A DNA stretch of 64,000 nucleotides from Burkholderia latens (GTDB lineage Bacteria > Pseudomonadota > Gammaproteobacteria > Burkholderiales > Burkholderiaceae), in the NCBI RefSeq assembly GCF_001718795.1, contig NZ_CP013438.1:434001-498000 (forward strand), read 5' to 3'. Shown in pieces: positions 1 through 8,525 of this stretch. Within the stretch, counting starts at the first letter, position 1; each line of letters begins with the position of its first letter. The notes beneath the pieces were generated by a model, which was given only the letters and a program-made list of their open reading frames with translations, had not been told where the DNA came from and searched no databases. A program made the translations under genes and the position numbers.

Positions 1-75
1 CGCAAAAACCCTGAATCACCGAGGATCGCACGGCATTTCCGGTGGCGCGCGGCTACGCCGGCCGACGGTCGTCGT

Positions 76-690
76 TCACGCCTTCGCTTGCGCGCCTTCG
101 ATGAACAGCTTCGCGACCGACCGGAACTCCCGCTTCAGCGACAATCCCGGCACCGTCAGCCAGCGCAGCATCGCCGCAAGATACAGGTGATGGAACCACG
201 CGGCGAGCTGGTCGGCTGCGAGCGCCGCATTCAGTTCGCCCGCCTGCTGCCCCGCGCCGATCAGTTGCTGCCACAGGAGCGCGATGTCGGCGCCGTTCGT
301 CTTGCCGCCGTCCGCGTGTTCCGCGCCGATGCTCAGGAAGCGGTGCCGCAAATACGCGAGCAGGTACGCCGGATGCTGTTCGCACCACGCAGCCGACGCA
401 TCGAGCACGCACGCGAGCCGTGATGCGAACGTCTTGCGCCGCGCGACGTCGCGCTGCAGATGCGCGAGATCGCGCGCGAGTTCACCTTCCAGCCAGTGCG
501 CGAGCACGGCCTCTTTCGTCGCGAAGTGGTTGTACAGCGTCCGCTTCGCGACATCCGCGTGCGCGGCGATCTGCTCCATCGTGACGGCGTCGTAACCGTG
601 TTCGTCGAACAGGCGGGCGCCGGTATCGGCGAGGTGCGCGAGCATCTGGCTGCGCTTGCGCGCGCGGCGGCCCGGTTCGTCGGTCGTCAT
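76..690 (-). CDS. TetR/AcrR family transcriptional regulator
   Basis: A 204-residue protein with a classic TetR N-terminal helix-turn-helix: residues about 15-60 carry GARLFDEHGYDAVTMEQIAA followed by ADVAKRTLYNHFATKEAVLA. The C-terminal ligand-binding part is not specific enough to name an effector. It is transcribed away from the glycosyltransferase gene at 800, and the 109-bp gap holds a near-perfect inverted repeat, so it most likely represses itself and the neighbouring gene. The ATG at 688-690 (complement) was chosen because the HTH begins a short way inside it. A basic RARKRS stretch precedes the HTH. Confidence 0.93.
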   Translation of the reverse strand: MTTDEPGRRARKRSQMLAHLADTGARLFDEHGYDAVTMEQIAAHADVAKRTLYNHFATKEAVLAHWLEGELARDLAHLQRDVARRKTFASRLACVLDASAAWCEQHPAYLLAYLRHRFLSIGAEHADGGKTNGADIALLWQQLIGAGQQAGELNAALAADQLAAWFHHLYLAAMLRWLTVPGLSLKREFRSVAKLFIEGAQAKA

Positions 691-719
691 AGGCGTGGCT
701 CCATGGCGCGGGTCTTACG

Positions 720-759
720 AAAAGTGTACGAATTGCATTAGTATACGACGTGCACTTTT
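720..759. promoter_or_regulatory. Inverted repeat, candidate TetR operator
   Basis: AAAAGTGTACG (720-730) is mirrored by CGTGCACTTTT (749-759), matching at 10 of 11 positions across a spacer that contains GTATAC. It lies between the divergent TetR and glycosyltransferase genes, the usual place for a TetR operator. That this TetR protein binds it is inferred from position and symmetry. Confidence 0.6.
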
Positions 760-799
760 GAGAATCCACCCGCATGCATCGCGGAACGAGGAGTCCCAC

Positions 800-2041
800 A
801 TGAATTTCGTCATCGCCACTTACGGCACCGAAGGTGACACGCGTCCGCTCGCGGCGCTCGGCCGCGCATTGATGAACGCGGGCCATGAAGTCCGGTTGCT
901 GGCCGATGCCGCGACGCTCGGCTCCGCTACCGCACTCGGCGTGCCGTGCGCACCGTTGTCCGGCGATATCCGCGCGGTGATCGCGCCGAACGGCGCGCTG
1001 TCCCGCGCGCTGAACCGGCGCGGCGGTTTCAACGACACGTCGAAGGCGCTCGTCGCGATTGCGAACGGGAATACGGCCGCATGGATGCGCGAGGTCGCCG
1101 ACGCGTCGGCCGGTTGCGATGCGATCCTCGTGTCGGGGCTCGCGTCGTTCGTCGGTCTGTCGGTTGCCGAATATCGGGGCGTGCCGGCGATCGGCGCCGG
1201 TATGATTCCGATCACGCCGACCGCGGCATTCGCGTCGCCGTTCCTGCCGCCCGGCAGGGTGCCGCGCTGGCTGAATCGCACGAGCCACCGGTTCGTGAAT
1301 GCGCTGCTGTGGCAGGCGTTCCGCAGCGCGACCAATGCTGCGCGCGCAAGCGTGTGCGGACTGCCGCCGCGCGGGCGCGTGTGGACCGGCCATCCGATGT
1401 TGTACGGCGTGTCGCCCGCGTTGCTGTCCGATGCGGCCGACTGGCCGCCGAACGCGCTGGCATGCGGTCAGTGGCGCGTCGACGCGCCGGCGTGGATGCC
1501 GCCGCCCGCGTTGTCGGCCTTTCTCGAAGCGGGCGAGCCGCCCGTGTATATCGGTTTCGGCAGCATGGCCGGATTCGATCGGGCCGCGATGACCGACGCG
1601 CTGGTGCGCGCGCTCGACGGCCGGCGCGCACTGTTTTATCCGGGCTGGAGCGGAATCGATGCGTCGATGCTGCCCGCGCACGTGCACGTGATCGGCGATA
1701 CGCCGCACGACGAGTTGTTTCCGCATATCGCGATGGCGATCCATCACGGCGGCTCGGGCACCACGCATTCGGCCGCGCGGGCGGGGATACCGTCGGTCGT
1801 CGTGCCGTTCGTGGGCGATCAGTTTTTCTGGGCCGACCGGCTTCGGCGGCTCGGTGTCGCGGACGCGCCGGTGGCCGGACGTCGCGTGGACAGTGCCGCG
1901 CTCGGCCGTGCGATCGCGTTCGCAGCCCGTGCGGACACCCGGGCGCGTGCCGCCGAACTGGGTGCGCGCATCGCGCGGGAAGACGGCGTGCGGCTGGCAG
2001 TCGACGCGCTCGAGCGCTGGGTGCGCGGCCGCTCGCGCTGA
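800..2041 (+). CDS. GT1-type (UGT/MGT-like) glycosyltransferase
   Basis: A 413-residue enzyme of the GT-B fold, related to macrolide, sterol and rhamnolipid glycosyltransferases. The N-terminus (NFVIATYGTEGDTRPLAALG) is the usual first Rossmann strand and glycine loop. The C-terminal donor-binding domain carries IHHGGSGTTHSAARAGIPSV, the nucleotide-sugar signature. The ATG at 800 follows GAGGAG, and the upstream in-frame extension has no family similarity. It transfers a sugar from an activated nucleotide donor to a small lipophilic acceptor; the acceptor cannot be read from sequence. No biosynthetic partner genes lie beside it. A divergent TetR gene suggests induction by a small molecule, which fits a detoxification or natural-product tailoring role (inference). 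Confidence 0.88.
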   Translation: MNFVIATYGTEGDTRPLAALGRALMNAGHEVRLLADAATLGSATALGVPCAPLSGDIRAVIAPNGALSRALNRRGGFNDTSKALVAIANGNTAAWMREVADASAGCDAILVSGLASFVGLSVAEYRGVPAIGAGMIPITPTAAFASPFLPPGRVPRWLNRTSHRFVNALLWQAFRSATNAARASVCGLPPRGRVWTGHPMLYGVSPALLSDAADWPPNALACGQWRVDAPAWMPPPALSAFLEAGEPPVYIGFGSMAGFDRAAMTDALVRALDGRRALFYPGWSGIDASMLPAHVHVIGDTPHDELFPHIAMAIHHGGSGTTHSAARAGIPSVVVPFVGDQFFWADRLRRLGVADAPVAGRRVDSAALGRAIAFAARADTRARAAELGARIAREDGVRLAVDALERWVRGRSR

Positions 2042-2066
2042 CCGCGCCGAGCGCGCGGCCCGTGCG

Positions 2067-2762
2067 TCAGAAATGTCCGGTGAACCGGTAGCGGCTGCCC
2101 GGGTGCCACAGGTTCGCCACCGACGCGACCATCCCCTGCGACCACGTGCGCCGGTGCAGCAGCAGGCACGGCTCGCGTTCGTCCATCGCAAGATGGCGGC
2201 GCGTTCCCGCGTCGGGCATCGCAGCCTCGATCCGGTATTCGACGCGCTGCAGCGGCGCGACGCGCGTCAGGTACTGGTTCGGTGTCGTCGTCGTGAAATC
2301 CTGCAGTGCGTATTCGGGCGCGCAGGCCGGATTGACCCAGCGCTCCTCGAGTTGCACGGGCGTGTCGTTCTCGAAGTGCAGCACGCGCGAATGAAAGATC
2401 GGATTGCCTGCATCGAGCTGCAGTTCGTCGGCGAGCTTCGCGTCGGCGACCGCCGCGCCCACCTCCAGCACCTGCGCACGATAGGCATGGCCGCGCGCGG
2501 CCACTTCGTCGGAGATGCTGCGGATCGCGACGAGTGTCGATTCGTACTTCGGCGACGCGACATACGTGCCGGAGCCGCGCGTGCGCGTGAGCACCTGCTC
2601 GGCGGTAAGCTCGCGCAGCGCGCGGTTGACCGTCATCCGCGCGACGTTGAATTCGCGCGCGAGTTCGTTCTCCGACGGCACCTGGTCGCCTTCCGCCCAC
2701 TCGCCTGCATGAATGCGCGCGAGGATGAAATCCTTGATTTCCTGATAGATCGGTGTGGTCAT
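2067..2762 (-). CDS. hutC: HutC-type GntR family repressor
   Basis: A 231-residue regulator with an N-terminal GntR winged helix (residues about 1-70, including VPSENELAREFNVARMTVNR and the wing TRTRGSGTYVAS) and a C-terminal UTRA ligand domain (about 90-225) ending in the HutC-like LWHPGSRYRFTGHF. HutC repressors normally sense urocanate and control histidine uptake and degradation. No hut catabolic genes are visible here. It is divergent from a histidine-type ABC transporter and from a perfect HutC-like palindrome at 3141, so it probably controls uptake. The ATG at 2760-2762 (complement) matches the usual family N-terminus; the longer upstream extension reads as non-coding. Confidence 0.88.
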   Translation of the reverse strand: MTTPIYQEIKDFILARIHAGEWAEGDQVPSENELAREFNVARMTVNRALRELTAEQVLTRTRGSGTYVASPKYESTLVAIRSISDEVAARGHAYRAQVLEVGAAVADAKLADELQLDAGNPIFHSRVLHFENDTPVQLEERWVNPACAPEYALQDFTTTTPNQYLTRVAPLQRVEYRIEAAMPDAGTRRHLAMDEREPCLLLHRRTWSQGMVASVANLWHPGSRYRFTGHF

Positions 2763-2970
2763 TGCATTGCTGGTCAAGAGACGGGCCCGCGTGCCGCAGC
2801 GCGGCCATCGTATCGGTGTCCGGGCGGAGTGTACCGGGTTCGACGCCGCGACGGCCCGCCCGTGAGCGGTGATCCGGGTTATCCCGGCATCGGTCCGTCC
2901 CGATGCCGCTCGCCCGGCGCATGGGCGCGAATCGCGGCCGGCCTGTCGAGCGCACGCGTCAAAAATAAAA

Positions 2971-2978
2971 GTATAGAC
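2971..2978. promoter_or_regulatory. GntR/HutC-subfamily operator half, GTATAGAC
   Basis: GTATAGAC fits the GTnTAnAC core described for HutC/FarR-type GntR regulators and sits in an AT-rich stretch about 210 bp upstream of the hutC start. It is a plausible autoregulatory site. Eight bases alone are weak evidence. Confidence 0.4.
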
Positions 2979-3140
2979 AAATACGTGCACGTCGACGGCT
3001 GTCCGGACTCCGCCTCGAAAGGCGCGTTACAGCAGTACATAACGGGAAGATGCCTGAAATATAAGGGTGAGCTGCGCATCCGCGAAATAATCAGACAATT
3101 AGAGAGAAACACGGATTGCCGGTGATGGTCCTGAAAAGGC

Positions 3141-3160
3141 AAAGTTGTATGTACAACTTT
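3141..3160. promoter_or_regulatory. HutC-like operator palindrome
   Basis: AAAGTTGTA and TACAACTTT form a perfect 9-bp inverted repeat around a TG centre, giving the core TTGTATGTACAA. This closely resembles known HutC operators of pseudomonads, which centre on CTTGTATGTACAAG. It lies 97 bp upstream of the small signal-peptide ORF and about 330 bp upstream of hisQ, with a HutC homologue encoded divergently. Operator identity is inferred from the match and the context. Confidence 0.75.
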
Positions 3161-3256
3161 GAGTGCCGCTCGATGAGTGGCATCCGGGTTGGCAGGGCTC
3201 GGGTGGCCGCGCCGCCGGACGGGACCCGAGCCCAGTTCGCCTATGACAGGAACGCC

Positions 3257-3385
3257 ATGAAGAAACTCGCGCTCAGTATCGCCGCCTGCATCACGGCCGG
3301 TGCCCATGCCAACGATCGATCGACGATCGGGCTCGGCGATTCGGCGTCCTCGGCGGCTGACTGCCGCCACGATGTGCGTCGCTGA
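3257..3385 (+). pseudogene. Signal-peptide ORF, possible remnant of the ABC binding-protein gene
   Basis: A 42-codon ORF begins MKKLALSIAACITAGAHAND, a normal Sec signal peptide with an AHA-type cleavage site, preceded by an AGGA ribosome site. After about 22 residues it becomes unrecognisable and stops. The position, directly before hisQ-hisM-hisP and behind the HutC-like palindrome, is where the periplasmic amino-acid-binding protein should begin. The simplest reading is that most of that gene was deleted. An unrelated short secreted peptide cannot be excluded. No other binding-protein fragment was found between 3385 and 3494. Confidence 0.45.
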
Positions 3386-3493
3386 CGGCGCGCACAGCAT
3401 CCGTTGCCGGATGCCGCTCGCGTCGCCTGATGCGCACGGCTTGATGAGCACGCCGCATCATGTCGTGCGCAGAACTCGTTTGCTGCGCGGTTA

Positions 3494-4225
3494 ATGGCTA
3501 TTGACAATCCAGCCACATCGTTCTGGATCCCTAATATGATTTTCCAAGGATTTGGCCCGCTGCTGTGGGCCGGCACGGTCGAGACCGTGAAGCTCGCGGT
3601 GCTGTCGCTCGCCGCGTCGCTCGTACTGGGCCTCGCTGGCGCGGCCGCGAAACTGTCGACCAATCGCGTGCTCAAGTCGGTCGGCACGTTCTATACGACG
3701 CTGATCCGCGCGGTGCCCGACCTCGTGCTGATGCTGCTGCTGTTCTACGGGATACAAATCCTGCTGAACAACGCGACGGACCTGCTCGGCTGGGATCAGA
3801 TCGACATCGACCCGTTCGTCGCCGGTGTGGTGACGCTCGGCTTCATCTACGGCGCATACTTCACCGAGACGTTTCGCGGTGCGTTCCTCGCGGTGCCGCG
3901 CGGCCAGCTCGAAGCCGGTTTCGCATACGGGATGAGCGGCTGGCGCGTGTTTCACCGGATCCTGTTTCCGCAGATGATGCGCTTCGCGCTGCCCGGGATC
4001 GGCAACAACTGGCAGGTGCTCGTGAAGGCGACCGCGCTCGTGTCGATCATCGGCCTCGCGGATGTGGTGAAGGCGTCGCAGGACGCCGGCAAGAGCACGC
4101 TCGATTTCTTCTTCTTCACGCTTGCGGCCGGCGCGATCTACCTCGCGATCACGACGGTGTCGAACGTCGTGCTGCACCACCTCGAGAAGCGTTATTCCGT
4201 CGGCGTCCGGAGGCTTGCACTGTGA
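3494..4225 (+). CDS. hisQ: Histidine/polar amino acid ABC transporter permease (HisQ-like)
   Basis: A 243-residue inner-membrane permease of the HisMQ type. TM helices are seen at about residues 22-45, 64-84 and 200-225. The cytoplasmic EAA loop is present as GQLEAGFAYGMSGWRVFHRI, which docks on the ATPase. It pairs with the next gene as a heterodimeric pore. Its stop overlaps the GTG start of hisM by four bases, so the two are translationally coupled. Histidine, arginine and ornithine importers are closely related; the histidine call leans on the HutC-like site upstream. Confidence 0.9.
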   Translation: MAIDNPATSFWIPNMIFQGFGPLLWAGTVETVKLAVLSLAASLVLGLAGAAAKLSTNRVLKSVGTFYTTLIRAVPDLVLMLLLFYGIQILLNNATDLLGWDQIDIDPFVAGVVTLGFIYGAYFTETFRGAFLAVPRGQLEAGFAYGMSGWRVFHRILFPQMMRFALPGIGNNWQVLVKATALVSIIGLADVVKASQDAGKSTLDFFFFTLAAGAIYLAITTVSNVVLHHLEKRYSVGVRRLAL

Positions 4226-4935
4226 TCGAACTCATCAGTCAGTACTGGCAGAACTATCTGTACACCGACGGCTACCGCTTCAGCGGCCTCGCGATCACGC
4301 TGTGGCTGCTGGTCGTGTCGATCGCGCTCGGCTTCGCACTGGCCGTGCCGCTCGCGATCGCACGCGCATCGTCGAACCGCTGGATCTCCGGCCCGGTGTG
4401 GCTCTACACGTACGTGTTCCGCGGCACGCCGCTCTACGTGCAGCTGCTGATGTGCTACACCGGCATCTACAGCCTGCAGGTCGTGCACAACCACGTGCTG
4501 CTCGACACGTTCTTCCGCAACGCGATGAACTGCACGCTGCTCGCGTTCGTGCTGAACGAGTGCGCGTACGCGACCGAGATCTTCGCGGGCGCGATCAAGG
4601 CAACGTCGGCAGGCGAGATTGAGGCCGGAATGGCATACGGGATGTCGCGCTTCAAGCTCTACACGCGCATCATCCTGCCGTCCGCGCTGCGCCGCTCGCT
4701 GCCGAGCTACAGCAACGAAGTGATCCTGATGCTGCATGCGACGACGCTCGCGTTTACCGCGACCGTGCCCGACATCCTGAAGGTCACGCGCGACGTGAAC
4801 TCGGCGACGTACATGTCGTTCCAGGCATACGGCATCGCGGCCGTGCTGTACGCCGTCGTCGTATTCACGCTCATCTGGGCGTTCCGCAAGCTCGAGACGC
4901 GCTGGCTCGCGTACCTGTCGCCGCGCGGCCACTAA
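4222..4935 (+). CDS. hisM: Histidine/polar amino acid ABC transporter permease (HisM-like)
   Basis: A 237-residue inner-membrane permease, partner of HisQ. It begins at a GTG within a GTGA overlap with the hisQ stop; the frame is open further upstream but only as the antisense-like shadow of hisQ. TM helices are visible near residues 20-42, 55-80 and 200-222. The EAA loop reads EIEAGMAYGMSRFKLYTRII. Together HisQ and HisM would form the import channel driven by HisP. Confidence 0.9.
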   Translation: MIELISQYWQNYLYTDGYRFSGLAITLWLLVVSIALGFALAVPLAIARASSNRWISGPVWLYTYVFRGTPLYVQLLMCYTGIYSLQVVHNHVLLDTFFRNAMNCTLLAFVLNECAYATEIFAGAIKATSAGEIEAGMAYGMSRFKLYTRIILPSALRRSLPSYSNEVILMLHATTLAFTATVPDILKVTRDVNSATYMSFQAYGIAAVLYAVVVFTLIWAFRKLETRWLAYLSPRGH

Positions 4936-4968
4936 TGCATTCGCACGATTCGCAAGGAAAGACCAAGC

Positions 4969-5736
4969 ATGTACAAGCTCACCGTTGAAAACCTGCACAA
5001 GAAGTTCGGCGACAACGAGGTGTTGAAGGGTGTGTCGATGAAGGCGAAGGCCGGCGACGTGATCAGCATCATCGGCTCGAGCGGCTCCGGCAAGAGCACC
5101 TTCCTGCGCTGCATCAACTTCCTCGAGCAACCGTGCTCGGGGCAGATCACGATCGGCGCCGAGCCGATCCAGACCACGCGCGACCGCAACGGGGCGCTGC
5201 GCGTGGCCGACCAGAAGCAGTTGCAGCGAATGCGCACGAAGCTGTCGATGGTGTTCCAGCACTTCAATCTGTGGGCGCACATGACCGTGCTGGAGAACGT
5301 GATCGAGGCGCCGATGGCCGTGCTCGGAATCGGGAAAGACGAGGCGGTTGCGCGCGCACGCAAGTATCTGGAGAAGGTCGGGCTCGCGCCGCGCGTCGAA
5401 GGGATGTATCCGTCGCACTTGTCGGGCGGCCAGCAGCAGCGCGTCGCGATCGCGCGTGCGCTCGCGATGGAGCCGGAGGTGATGCTGTTCGACGAGCCGA
5501 CGTCGGCGCTCGATCCGGAACTCGTCGGCGAAGTGCTGAAGGTGATGCAGCAGCTCGCCGAGGAAGGCCGCACGATGGTCGTCGTCACCCACGAGATGGG
5601 TTTCGCGCGCAACGTGTCGAACCACGTGATCTTCCTGCATCAGGGAAAGATCGAGGAAGAGGGCGACCCGCAACAGATTCTCGTCAACCCGAAGAGCGAG
5701 CGGCTCGGACAGTTTTTGTCGGGGCGACTGAAGTAG
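4969..5736 (+). CDS. hisP: Histidine/polar amino acid ABC transporter ATPase (HisP-like)
   Basis: A 255-residue ATPase with Walker [10 protein letters not shown] (about residues 38-47), the ABC signature LSGGQQQR, Walker [14 protein letters not shown] and the switch histidine in VVVTHEMGF. The length is right for HisP/GlnQ. It lies 33 bp after hisM behind an AAGGAAAG ribosome site and powers the HisQ-HisM pore from the cytoplasm. It completes the transporter except for the binding protein, which is not encoded intact here. Confidence 0.93.
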   Translation: MYKLTVENLHKKFGDNEVLKGVSMKAKAGDVISIIGSSGSGKSTFLRCINFLEQPCSGQITIGAEPIQTTRDRNGALRVADQKQLQRMRTKLSMVFQHFNLWAHMTVLENVIEAPMAVLGIGKDEAVARARKYLEKVGLAPRVEGMYPSHLSGGQQQRVAIARALAMEPEVMLFDEPTSALDPELVGEVLKVMQQLAEEGRTMVVVTHEMGFARNVSNHVIFLHQGKIEEEGDPQQILVNPKSERLGQFLSGRLK

Positions 5737-5805
5737 GCAGGCGCTGCTGAAACTGGAACGCTAAATGCTTGTCCCGGACGACTCTTTCGATCGAGGAGCG
5801 CCGCG

Positions 5806-6240
5806 ATGAGCACGCCGACACCTACCGCGTTTTCCCATGTGAGGCCGCAGGACACGCCGTATCGAGGCGAGGGCCTGCGCGACTTCTTCCTGTATCGCGA
5901 TCTCGGCATCGCGGGCGCGACGAACGGCCGGGTCGTCGCGCAACTCGTCAGGGCGAATCATGCACCGGCGGCGGGCACCGGCTGGCACCGTCACGAGGCG
6001 GATTTCCACATCGTGATCATGCTCAAGGGCTGGGCGCGCTTCATGTACGGCGAACGCGAGACACTCGTGAATGCCGGCGACTGCGTGCACCAGGCGCCGG
6101 GCATCGTCCATTACCTGTTCGACTACTCGCCGGACATGGAGTATCTGGAAATCGTCGGGCCCGCCGATTTCAAGTCGATCGACGTCGAAGGGCCGTGCGA
6201 CGTTCCCGCGCCGACGCCGTGGGGCGACGCGGGCGCGTAA
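5806..6240 (+). CDS. Cupin-domain protein
   Basis: A 144-residue single-domain cupin. Motif 1 is visible as GTGWHRHEADFHIVIMLKGW with the HxH metal ligands, and motif 2 as GDCVHQAPGIVHYLFDYS with the later His. Such proteins bind Fe, Mn or Zn and act as dioxygenases, isomerases or sensors; the substrate cannot be read. It follows hisP on the same strand by 69 bp, with a GAGGAG ribosome site, and may belong to the same transcript. A link to histidine or urocanate metabolism is only suggested by context. Confidence 0.8.
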   Translation: MSTPTPTAFSHVRPQDTPYRGEGLRDFFLYRDLGIAGATNGRVVAQLVRANHAPAAGTGWHRHEADFHIVIMLKGWARFMYGERETLVNAGDCVHQAPGIVHYLFDYSPDMEYLEIVGPADFKSIDVEGPCDVPAPTPWGDAGA

Positions 6241-6379
6241 GTCCTCGCCGGGTTCGTGTGACGTTCCGTTACACCGTGTCAAAGATGGTCAATTCGACGC
6301 CGTGCGGTGCACGGCAGCTGCGCGACGGGCGTTAAGGGAGAACAGCCGGGCCACCGGCTGATCAACCCAGGAGAAAGTC

Positions 6380-6517
6380 ATGACCCGCATCGCGAAGATT
6401 CTGGCCGCGGCGGCTGTCGCGGGCGCCGTCCTCATGCCGGCGCTTGCCGAAGCCCATTCGCACCGCGTGTGCCATTTCGATCACCACCATCACCGTACGT
6501 GCCGCTGGGTACGTTGA
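6380..6517 (+). CDS. Small secreted histidine-rich protein
   Basis: A 45-residue protein starting MTRIAKILAAAAVAGAVLMP, a clear signal peptide ending ALAEA, followed by a mature part of about 21 residues containing HSH, two cysteines and a run of four histidines. A strong AGGAGA ribosome site precedes the ATG. The His/Cys content suggests periplasmic or extracellular metal binding (inference). It lies 68 bp before another small secreted protein gene on the same strand. Confidence 0.65.
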   Translation: MTRIAKILAAAAVAGAVLMPALAEAHSHRVCHFDHHHHRTCRWVR

Positions 6518-6585
6518 CCCGCGACGCGCATGCCCGGCACCGCGTCGGGGATGCTGCGAGCATCCAGGCAAATCAGGAGAGGATC

Positions 6586-7041
6586 ATGAAAAAGACGATG
6601 TTGATCGCCGCGCTCGCCGCCGGCATGGGTATGTCGATCGGTGCGTTCGCGCAGGTTCCGGCGAGCGCGCCGGCCGGCACGACGGGCCTGTGCAAGGACG
6701 GCTCGTTCTACTCGGGTGCGTCGAAGAAGGGCGCGTGCGCGGGCCACAAGGGCGTGAAGACATGGTACGGCGCGTCGGCCGCAGTCGCGGCCAGCGCGCC
6801 GGCTGCAGCGCCTGCGGTTGCTGCTTCGGCTTCCGCGGCGTCCGGCGCCGCGCCCGCGAAGAGCGCACCCGCTGCGGCGCCCGGCGGCGGCGCGGGCAAG
6901 GTATGGGTCAACGACAGCACGAAGGTCTACCACTGCTCGACCGACAAATACTATGGCAAGACCAAGCACGGCAGTTACATGTCGGAAGCCGATGCGAAAG
7001 CGAAGGGTTATCACGCGTCGCACGGGAAGGCCTGTTCGTAA
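6586..7041 (+). CDS. Secreted DUF3761-like protein
   Basis: A 151-residue protein with a signal peptide (residues 1-22, ending AFAQ), a short motif LCKDGSFYSGASKKGACAGH, a long Ala/Pro/Ser-rich linker (about residues 65-105) and a C-terminal KVYHCSTDKYYGKTKHGSYM module. The two Cys/Gly/Tyr-rich modules resemble the DUF3761 domain seen in small Burkholderia exported proteins. Function is unknown. The ATG at 6586 has an AGGAGAGG ribosome site. Two GC-rich hairpins follow the stop. Confidence 0.75.
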   Translation: MKKTMLIAALAAGMGMSIGAFAQVPASAPAGTTGLCKDGSFYSGASKKGACAGHKGVKTWYGASAAVAASAPAAAPAVAASASAASGAAPAKSAPAAAPGGGAGKVWVNDSTKVYHCSTDKYYGKTKHGSYMSEADAKAKGYHASHGKACS

Positions 7042-7055
7042 CGCCGGCGGCACGC

Positions 7056-7074
7056 GCGGGCCAGCGCGGCCCGC
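7056..7074 (+). terminator. GC-rich hairpin after the DUF3761-like gene
   Basis: GCGGGCC (7056-7062), loop AGCGC, GGCCCGC (7068-7074) lies 15 bp after the stop at 7041. There is no T-run, so it is a weak intrinsic terminator at best. Confidence 0.45.
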
Positions 7075-7092
7075 ACACCGCACGGTAGCGCG

Positions 7093-7114
7093 CCCCGCCG
7101 CCGACTCGGCGGGG
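7093..7114. terminator. GC-rich hairpin between convergent genes
   Basis: CCCCGCCG (7093-7100) pairs with CGGCGGGG (7107-7114) across a 6-base loop, in the gap between the convergent DUF3761-like gene and phaZ. It could act in both directions; there is no T-run. Confidence 0.45.
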
Positions 7115-7166
7115 CAGTTCGCGCGAGGGCCGGGGTAGCCACGCCGCTCGTCGCGACGGCGCGCGT

Positions 7167-8525
7167 TCAGCGCGCCTGAGCGCATTGCGCGACGGATGTC
7201 GCCGCGTCGTCGACGCGCGTGCGCGCATCGAGCAACGCGCGCAGCGTCACGTAGTGCGCGCCGCTCGCGTCGCCAGCGGGATCGGCGGTCCGGTCGTACG
7301 GCTCGTTGTCGTGGATCGTCGCCCGCACGATCGGATAGATCTGCGTTTCCCAGCGACTGCCGTTGAACACCCCGTAGTGGCCCGCGCCCGTCTGCACGTG
7401 ATGCGTTTTCAGGTACGACGGCAACCCCGAACACAGCTCCTGCGCGGCCACGGTCTGGCCGACTGCGCAGATGTCGTCCTTCTCGCCCTCGATCGTCAGC
7501 AGAGCGGTGCGGTGGATCGCGGCGGGCTCGACCAGCCGGTCGCCCACCATCAGTTCGCCGCGCGCGAGCGCGTATTGCTGAAACACCTTCTCGACGGTCT
7601 CCAGATAGAACTCCGCGGTGAGATCGGCGGTCGCGAAGTATTCGTCATAGAAGCTGCGCAGCGTGTCGGCTTTCGCCGGGTCGCCTTTCGCACGCTCGAA
7701 GTACAGATCGGCAAACGACGCCGCATGCCGGTCCGGATTCATCGACATGAATGCGCCGACCTGCACGAAGCCCGGATACACGCGACGCTGCGCGCCGACG
7801 AAGCCGGGCGGCACGACGCTGATCAGATTGCGCGCAAACCACTCGATCGGCCGGCTCGTCGCGAGCGCGTTGACTTTCGTCGGATTCACGCGGCAGTCGA
7901 TCGGCCCCGCCATCAGCGTCAGGCTCGCGGGCTGTGCCGGATCGCCGGCGGCGGCCATCAGTGCGACCGCCGACAGCGCGGCGACGGTCGGCTGGCAGAT
8001 CGCGAGCACGTGCGCGTCCGGCCCGATCTGCCGAATGAAATCGATCACGTGTTCGACGTATTCGTCGAAACCGAAGCGCCCGGCCGACAGCGGGATGTCG
8101 CGCGGGTTATGCCAGTCGGTGATGTAGACATCGTGATCGGCGAGCATCGTGCTGACCGTGCCGCGCAACAGCGTCGCGAAATGTCCGGACATCGGCGCGA
8201 CGATCAGCACGCGCGGCTGCCGTGCGACTGTTCCCGCCTTTCGGAAATGCAGCAGCGTGCCGAACGGCGACGCCGCGGCGGCTTCCTCGACGATGGGCAC
8301 CGTGTGGCCGTCGACGACGGCCGATGCGATGCCGAACGGCGGACGCCGGTGCGAGAACGCGCAGCATTCGAGCAGTTCGCACAGCGCGTCGATCATGCGG
8401 CCCGTCGGGGTCGACGTGGCGGGCGGCCACAGCGACATCGCCGCGCGTGTGGCGGCGGCCCATGCGCGCGCGGGACGCAGGCATTCCGCAGACCATTGGT
8501 AAAGCGGATAGGCAAGCAGGTTCAT
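7167..8525 (-). CDS. phaZ: Intracellular polyhydroxyalkanoate depolymerase
   Basis: A 452-residue alpha/beta-hydrolase of the intracellular PHB depolymerase family. The N-terminus (MNLLAYPLYQW) is typical. The nucleophile motif is AICQPTVAALSA, in which cysteine replaces the serine of the lipase box, a known trait of this family. The C-terminal GAGHYGVFNGS holds the catalytic histidine. It mobilises stored poly-3-hydroxybutyrate on cytoplasmic granules. The start at 8525 was chosen over a 95-residue upstream extension that has no family similarity. No other pha genes are near. Confidence 0.93.
   Translation of the reverse strand: MNLLAYPLYQWSAECLRPARAWAAATRAAMSLWPPATSTPTGRMIDALCELLECCAFSHRRPPFGIASAVVDGHTVPIVEEAAAASPFGTLLHFRKAGTVARQPRVLIVAPMSGHFATLLRGTVSTMLADHDVYITDWHNPRDIPLSAGRFGFDEYVEHVIDFIRQIGPDAHVLAICQPTVAALSAVALMAAAGDPAQPASLTLMAGPIDCRVNPTKVNALATSRPIEWFARNLISVVPPGFVGAQRRVYPGFVQVGAFMSMNPDRHAASFADLYFERAKGDPAKADTLRSFYDEYFATADLTAEFYLETVEKVFQQYALARGELMVGDRLVEPAAIHRTALLTIEGEKDDICAVGQTVAAQELCSGLPSYLKTHHVQTGAGHYGVFNGSRWETQIYPIVRATIHDNEPYDRTADPAGDASGAHYVTLRALLDARTRVDDAATSVAQCAQAR

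Larger units (their letters stand above)
2763..3493. other. Long intergenic region hutC-hisQ
   Basis: These 731 bp hold a GntR-type half-operator (2971-2978), a HutC-like palindrome (3141-3160) and a 42-codon signal-peptide ORF (3257-3385). The middle, about 2958-3165, is clearly AT-richer than the surroundings, as expected for promoters. A polar amino acid ABC operon normally has a periplasmic binding-protein gene of about 780 bp at this position; no such gene can be found in any frame. Confidence 0.6.

Noticed and set aside
482..2191. A 569-codon minus-strand frame overlapping the TetR and glycosyltransferase genes
   Set aside because: The composition is typical of a shadow frame and both overlapped genes have clear family motifs.
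2879..3451. A 190-codon minus-strand frame in the hutC-hisQ gap
   Set aside because: It runs through the operator sites and AT-rich promoter DNA, has no motif and no ribosome site. It would also contradict the divergent promoter layout.
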